Shown here: positions 60,278-64,000 of the stretch, piece by piece
How the letters are laid out: each line of letters opens with the position of its first letter
How positions within the stretch are numbered: position 1 is the first letter of the stretch
NCBI GenBank assembly: GCA_017416685.1
Contig: JAFQBN010000003.1
Span: forward strand, 62,001 to 126,000
Source of the DNA: Oscillospiraceae bacterium
Lineage (GTDB): Bacteria > Bacillota > Clostridia > Oscillospirales > Oscillospiraceae
Direction of reading: 5' to 3'
Length of the DNA: 64,000 nucleotides
Position numbers and translations under genes: made by a program
Notes under the pieces: generated by a model
What the model saw: only the letters and a program-made list of their open reading frames with translations
Told to the model about the DNA's origin: nothing
The model's database searches: none

Positions 60278-61939
60278 ATGTCTAACACCGATCCGTTCAA
60301 ACGCTTTGGTACTTTCCTGGATTGTTCCCGCAACTCCGTTATCAACATGCCCACCCTGAAGCGCTGGGTGGACTACACCGCCAAGATGGGCTACAACGCC
60401 ATGACCCTCTATACTGAGGATACCTATGAGATCGAGGGCGAGCCTTACTTCGGTTACGCCCGGGGCCGCTATACCAAGGCCGAGCTGAAGGAAATTCACG
60501 CCTACGCCAAGCAGCGGGGCATCGAGTTGTTCCCCACCATCAACACCCTGGCCCACATGAAGTCTATCTTCCGCTGGAAGAACTATGCCGAAATCAACGA
60601 CTGCGGCGACATTCTGCTGGTTGGGGATGAGAAGACCTACGCCCTCATCGACAAGATGTTTGCCACCTGTTCCGAGTGCTTTGAAAGCCGCGTCATCGCT
60701 GTGTGCATGGACGAGGCGGAGCTGCTGGGTCGTGGCAAGTATCTGGAGCGCAACGGCTATCACGAGCGTATCGATGTCTTCAAGTATCACATGGCCAAGG
60801 TGTGCGAGCTTGCCAAGAAGCACGGCTACGAGATGGTCATCTTCTCCGGCGACATGCCCTTCCGTCTGGCTACCCGCAACGACAATTACAGCGACATCAG
60901 CGCCACCGTGCAGGTGGATGTGACCGATTTTGTCCCCGATGTGGGTGTGTTGCAGTACTGGGACTACTACAAGCGGGACAAGGAAGAGTACAAGGCCCTG
61001 ATGAATATCCATCAGCAGATTAAGGCGGATGGCGCGTGGTATCTGGGCGGCGTATGGACCTGGCACGCCTTCAATCCCGAGAACTATTACAGCACCCGGG
61101 CTCTGCGCAACTCCATGCAGGCCTGCCGCGAGCAGAACGTGGAGAATGTGGCGGTAGCCATCTTCGGCGATGACGGCGGCGAGTGCCCCCGCTTTGCCAC
61201 CATGCCCGGCATCTTCTATGCCAGCCAGATTGCCAAGGGCATTACCGATGAGGACGAGATCAAAAAGAACTTTGAGGAGATGTTTAACATCCCCTACGAT
61301 GCCTTCCTGCTGCTGGACCTGACCCAGCGCAAGGAGGAGGATGAGTACTGTGTCCATCCCACCCGGTACATTCTGTACAATGACCCCTTCCTCGGCTTGA
61401 TGGACCTGACCCTGCCCGACAGCACCCGTGCCGACCATGAGGAGCTGGTCAAGCTGCTGAAGCCCTGGTGCAGCCACCCCGAGTGGGGCTACCTGTTCCA
61501 GACCGCCCACGACCTGTGTGCCGTTACCGCCGAGAAGTGCGACATCGGTCCCCGTATCCGCGCCGCTTACAAGGCCGGGGACAAGAAGCTGCTGAAAAAG
61601 CTTGCCAAGGAATTGCGCCGCATCCGCAAGCTGGTGGAGCAGTTCCACCGCTCCTTCCGCAAGCAGTGGATGATCGAGAGCAAGTCCTTCGGCTTTGAGG
61701 TGACCGACGCCCGTGTGGGCGGCGTGATGACCCGCCTGAACACCTGCGCCGACATTTTGGAGCAGTACATCCGCGGCGACATCGACCGCATCGAGGAGCT
61801 GGAGATGGAGCAGCTGGATCCCCGCACCCCTCTGGATCCCACCTACGGCGTGAAGAAGTACCAGACCTACTGGAACCGCAACAGCCGCTATTATTCCGAC
61901 ATCGTGTCTGCCTGCGTGACCGACAAGCCGGAAAACTAA
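60278..61939 (+). CDS. GH20 beta-N-acetylhexosaminidase-like enzyme, copy 5
   Basis: A 553-residue paralogue. Catalytic pair Asp145-Glu146 (VCMDEAELLGRG), QYWDYY, and FGDDGGEC. Close to copies 1 and 2 in the middle and C-terminal parts. No signal peptide. ATG follows AAAGGAGA. It is the only copy facing the AraC gene divergently and lacks a good -35/-10, suggesting regulated expression. It ends at a terminator convergent with the amidohydrolase gene. Confidence 0.88.
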   Translation: MSNTDPFKRFGTFLDCSRNSVINMPTLKRWVDYTAKMGYNAMTLYTEDTYEIEGEPYFGYARGRYTKAELKEIHAYAKQRGIELFPTINTLAHMKSIFRWKNYAEINDCGDILLVGDEKTYALIDKMFATCSECFESRVIAVCMDEAELLGRGKYLERNGYHERIDVFKYHMAKVCELAKKHGYEMVIFSGDMPFRLATRNDNYSDISATVQVDVTDFVPDVGVLQYWDYYKRDKEEYKALMNIHQQIKADGAWYLGGVWTWHAFNPENYYSTRALRNSMQACREQNVENVAVAIFGDDGGECPRFATMPGIFYASQIAKGITDEDEIKKNFEEMFNIPYDAFLLLDLTQRKEEDEYCVHPTRYILYNDPFLGLMDLTLPDSTRADHEELVKLLKPWCSHPEWGYLFQTAHDLCAVTAEKCDIGPRIRAAYKAGDKKLLKKLAKELRRIRKLVEQFHRSFRKQWMIESKSFGFEVTDARVGGVMTRLNTCADILEQYIRGDIDRIEELEMEQLDPRTPLDPTYGVKKYQTYWNRNSRYYSDIVSACVTDKPEN

Positions 61940-61953
61940 ACCAAAACAGGAAA

Positions 61954-61990
61954 CAGGCCGTCAAGCATTCGCTTGACGGCCTGCTTTTGC
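61954..61990. terminator. Bidirectional terminator
   Basis: CAGGCCGTCAAGC-ATTC-GCTTGACGGCCTG, T-rich on both sides, between copy 5 and the amidohydrolase gene. Confidence 0.9.
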
Positions 61991-62914
61991 TTATTTGTCC
62001 AGTTTTAAGATGCGGATGGCATTCTCACGTACCAGTTTGCGGTAGTTTTCCTCACTGATATTGCCGTCCAAAACCATCTTTTCCAAGAAATCCACGAAGG
62101 GGAAGGGGTGCTGATTGGTGGCAAAGCAGATGTCGCAGCCGTATAGGATGCGGTCGGAGAACTCCTCGATGAACCGGGCGGTAAAGTCCGGGTCGCGCAT
62201 CATGGCACCGTGGCCGCTGCCGGCGGAGATGTCGCAATAGAGGTTGGGATACTTGCGCATCAGTTCCACGATGCGGCCGCCCTCGGTCACGGGGGTTTTG
62301 GGATACTGCCCGCGGGACGCCTCCGTCACGTCGCCGGAGATCTCCGTCCAGAAAACGGTGGAATGCCCGATGAGCTTCAGGTCGGGCATATCGGCCAGCA
62401 GCTTTTCGATGCGGGGCAGACCCAAATCGTCATACATGCCGTAGAGCTTGTCCAGGGTGAAGTTGATGTGGATGATGGCGGGCATATCGCACTTGGCGCA
62501 GGCGGCAAAGAGGTTGTACATCCGAGGGTCATCGATGTTCAACGGGGTGGTGATTTCGCCCACGCCCTTGGCACCCAAGGCCTTATAGTGGTTGATGAGG
62601 GAGACCAAATCGCTGTCCGGGGAGTTTGGGAAGGCGCGGGGATCCACGCCGCAGAACCATTCAAAGCGGTCGGGGTACTTGTCCACGAGGTACTTGGTCA
62701 TTTCGGTGGTGATGGGGGTGAGCTGCCCCTCGGCGGACACGATGGGCAGCAGCACGCCGGTTTCGATGCCCAGCCGGTCATACATCTCGATCAAATCCTC
62801 GGCGCAGATCCACTGACTTGTGGGGTCGCCGGGCTTGTAGAAGGGAGCGTACTCGGGAAACGCCAGCGCATGGGCGTGGATGTCGATTTTCTTCACAGCT
62901 TTGGGGTCGAACAT
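61991..62914 (-). CDS. Amidohydrolase-family metal enzyme (COG2159)
   Basis: A 307-residue TIM-barrel hydrolase of the ACMSD/COG2159 group. Metal ligands appear as DIHAHAL (HxH, about 11-17), AIIHINFTLDKLYG, LIGHSTVFW and the late Asp in ILYGCDICFA. Members hydrolyse or decarboxylate aromatic or small carboxylic substrates. ATG 62914 follows GGAGG at 8 nt. Its context next to the GH20 array suggests, but does not prove, a role in sugar or acetamide breakdown; it is not an NagA. Own promoter TTGCGC-17-TATAAT. Confidence 0.86.
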   Translation of the reverse strand: MFDPKAVKKIDIHAHALAFPEYAPFYKPGDPTSQWICAEDLIEMYDRLGIETGVLLPIVSAEGQLTPITTEMTKYLVDKYPDRFEWFCGVDPRAFPNSPDSDLVSLINHYKALGAKGVGEITTPLNIDDPRMYNLFAACAKCDMPAIIHINFTLDKLYGMYDDLGLPRIEKLLADMPDLKLIGHSTVFWTEISGDVTEASRGQYPKTPVTEGGRIVELMRKYPNLYCDISAGSGHGAMMRDPDFTARFIEEFSDRILYGCDICFATNQHPFPFVDFLEKMVLDGNISEENYRKLVRENAIRILKLDK

Positions 62915-62946
62915 GGTGGACACCTCCAAAATAGCTTTGTACTCCC

Positions 62947-62975
62947 ATTATAGGACGGAAAAAAGCCCGGCGCAA
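62947..62975 (-). promoter_or_regulatory. Promoter of the amidohydrolase gene
   Basis: TTGCGC (62975-62970), 17 bases, TATAAT (62952-62947) on the minus strand. Confidence 0.72.
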
Positions 62976-63194
62976 TAGCGGTAATTGCGCAATTGCGGGA
63001 AAAGTTGGTCAATCTTGTGACAATTGTATGATGGTGGTCAGATGCCCAAAAACTGGATGAGTTGCCGACCAATAGAACAACAAACGCAATAAATCAAACA
63101 ATGGGAGATATGGGAAATTGATAATGTTTGGTGTAAAATCGATATTATAGAAATTGTATATTTGACCCTATTCTGCACTTGGGAGGATAATACG
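62976..63194. other. Intergenic region before the secreted protein gene
   Basis: AT-rich and non-coding. It holds a short palindrome ATTGCGCAAT (near 62987) and a possible -10 TATTAT (63143-63148) with a poorly spaced TTGATA (19 bases). No confident promoter for the secreted protein was found. Confidence 0.4.
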
Positions 63195-64000
63195 ATGAAG
63201 AAAATGATGTCATTCCTGCTTGCGCTGGTCATGGTGGTATCCATGGTTCCCGGCGGGACAATCTCCGTGTCCGCTGCGGAGGCAACAGAGCCTTTGCAGG
63301 CCTACTACACGGCGGAGAACATGTCTATGGACGGCGCTTTGCGCGAGGAGGACTGGCTGCTGCGGGACAAGATCGGCAGCACTCCCATTGCGCTGCTCAA
63401 CGCCCAAAACGCGCTGTACATTGCGGTGAAGACCGAAGAAAAGGCAATGGACTTTACCGTAAACGGTAAGGCATTCAAGATTGACCTGGCCGCCGGCGCT
63501 GTGCAGCTGAACGGCGAGAAGGTGGGCGCGGCCGCCTTTGATATGCAGGCAGGCACCGCCGAGTTCGAGATTCCTATGTCTGCGCTGGACCTGATTTACA
63601 CCGTGGGTCAGGTGGTGGACTTTGCCTGCACCATCGGCGCCGACAGCTACAGCGGCACGCTGGTCATGGCCGAGAAGGCCGTCAAGCTGGCTGAGAGCTT
63701 TGATAACATTACCTCCCTGACCAAGGGCGGTACCACCAAGTTCGGCGGCGCCACCGCCGAGGGCTACGCCACCCAGGGCGAGGGCGGCTCTCTGCATATT
63801 CAGACCGGCCCCCTGAGCGACAACGGCTACTCCTTCCATCAGCCCAACTGGAGCGCCGAGAAGCTGGGCATGGATCTGAGCCGCGGCTATGAGCTGTCCT
63901 TTACCGCCGACTTCAACGACCTGTGCGTACCTGCGGCGGATCAGCTGGCCTACACCGCCATTGTCGGCTTTGCCGTGGACGTGCGCGCCAATGTGTATCT
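63195..64000 (+). CDS. Large secreted protein, N-terminal part (runs off window)
   Basis: Open from ATG 63195 (after GGGAGG) to the window end: 268 codons with no stop. A classical signal peptide (MKKMMSFLLALVMVVSMVPG, cleavage near ISVSAAEA) is followed by a beta-rich segment about 35-155, whose opening ENMSMDGALREEDWLL resembles CBM9/DOMON-like carbohydrate-binding modules. A second module starts near 165 (FDNITSLTKGGTTKFGG, a jelly-roll-like pattern). Likely a multi-domain surface protein or glycoside hydrolase; the catalytic part lies beyond the window. It could supply substrates to the GH20 array. Confidence 0.75.
   Translation, partial: MKKMMSFLLALVMVVSMVPGGTISVSAAEATEPLQAYYTAENMSMDGALREEDWLLRDKIGSTPIALLNAQNALYIAVKTEEKAMDFTVNGKAFKIDLAAGAVQLNGEKVGAAAFDMQAGTAEFEIPMSALDLIYTVGQVVDFACTIGADSYSGTLVMAEKAVKLAESFDNITSLTKGGTTKFGGATAEGYATQGEGGSLHIQTGPLSDNGYSFHQPNWSAEKLGMDLSRGYELSFTADFNDLCVPAADQLAYTAIVGFAVDVRANVY

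Noticed and set aside
52319..61939. Array-like repetition considered as a CRISPR or tandem-repeat locus
   Set aside because: The repeats are whole genes of about 1.6 kb with diverged sequence, not short direct repeats with spacers.

Overview
The window looks like a chromosomal segment of a spore-forming, GC-rich Clostridia bacterium, most likely a gut member of the Oscillospiraceae. Indicators are the yabP-yabQ-divIC-yabR sporulation/division block, a SCIFF peptide with its radical-SAM maturase, a fused PurL, CIRCE-controlled groES-groEL, AGGAGG-type ribosome binding sites and dispersed double-hairpin repeats. Species cannot be fixed from the sequence. No rRNA, CRISPR array, prophage or complete insertion sequence was seen.

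Layout. 1-3.4 kb: two LplB/LplC-type sugar ABC permeases behind a promoter and a 180-nt leader, then an aldo/keto reductase. 3.4-8.1 kb: Na/phosphate symporter with a PhoU-like tail, radical SAM/SPASM protein, MgtC-like protein, galactose mutarotase. 8.1-8.9 kb: small accessory patch with divergent XRE and ribbon-helix-helix genes around a symmetric operator, flanked by dispersed repeats. 8.9-17.9 kb: groEL/groES, lipid kinase, RNA methyltransferase, an HTH-NfeD fusion with an SPFH protein, and the operon SCIFF peptide-maturase-PLP decarboxylase. 18.3-25.4 kb: a probable six-gene minus-strand operon (type IIA topoisomerase B and A, LUD protein, GreA-like factor, FAH-family enzyme, lipoprotein). 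25.4-32.9 kb: P-loop protein, pgi, tRNA-Val, a yybP-ykoY (Mn2+) riboswitch in front of a P-type ATPase, LysR and a GntP permease. 32.9-36.5 kb: cell-envelope O-acylation operon (DUF4358 lipoprotein, MBOAT, DHHW) behind an ECF-sigma-like promoter. 36.5-37.9 kb: AT-rich lipoprotein gene, nested inverted repeats and three tRNA genes. 38-46 kb: purL, pgeF, birA, sporulation/division genes, a candidate small RNA, hpf. 46-51.3 kb: branched-chain amino-acid ABC operon livK-H-M-G-F. 51.3-64 kb: AAC(3)-fold acetyltransferase, five tandem paralogues of a cytosolic GcnA/GH20C-like beta-N-acetylhexosaminidase, an AraC regulator, a metal amidohydrolase and the start of a large secreted protein.

The most distinctive region is the five-copy GH20 array. 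Copies 1, 2, 4 and 5 keep the Asp-Glu catalytic pair. Copy 3 has Gly for the Asp and an in-frame loss of about 53 residues that removes the Trp-Asp-Tyr-Tyr strand. Copies 1, 2 and 4 each have a clear promoter, copy 3 rides on copy 2, and copy 5 is divergent from the AraC gene. With no signal peptides, the enzymes should act on imported GlcNAc/GalNAc-containing oligosaccharides. Other items to follow up are the unannotated minus-strand small RNA near 45.3 kb, the ECF-type promoter before the O-acylation genes, the HTH-NfeD/SPFH pair, the divergent topoisomerase pair, and the structured AT-rich island beside the tRNAs.
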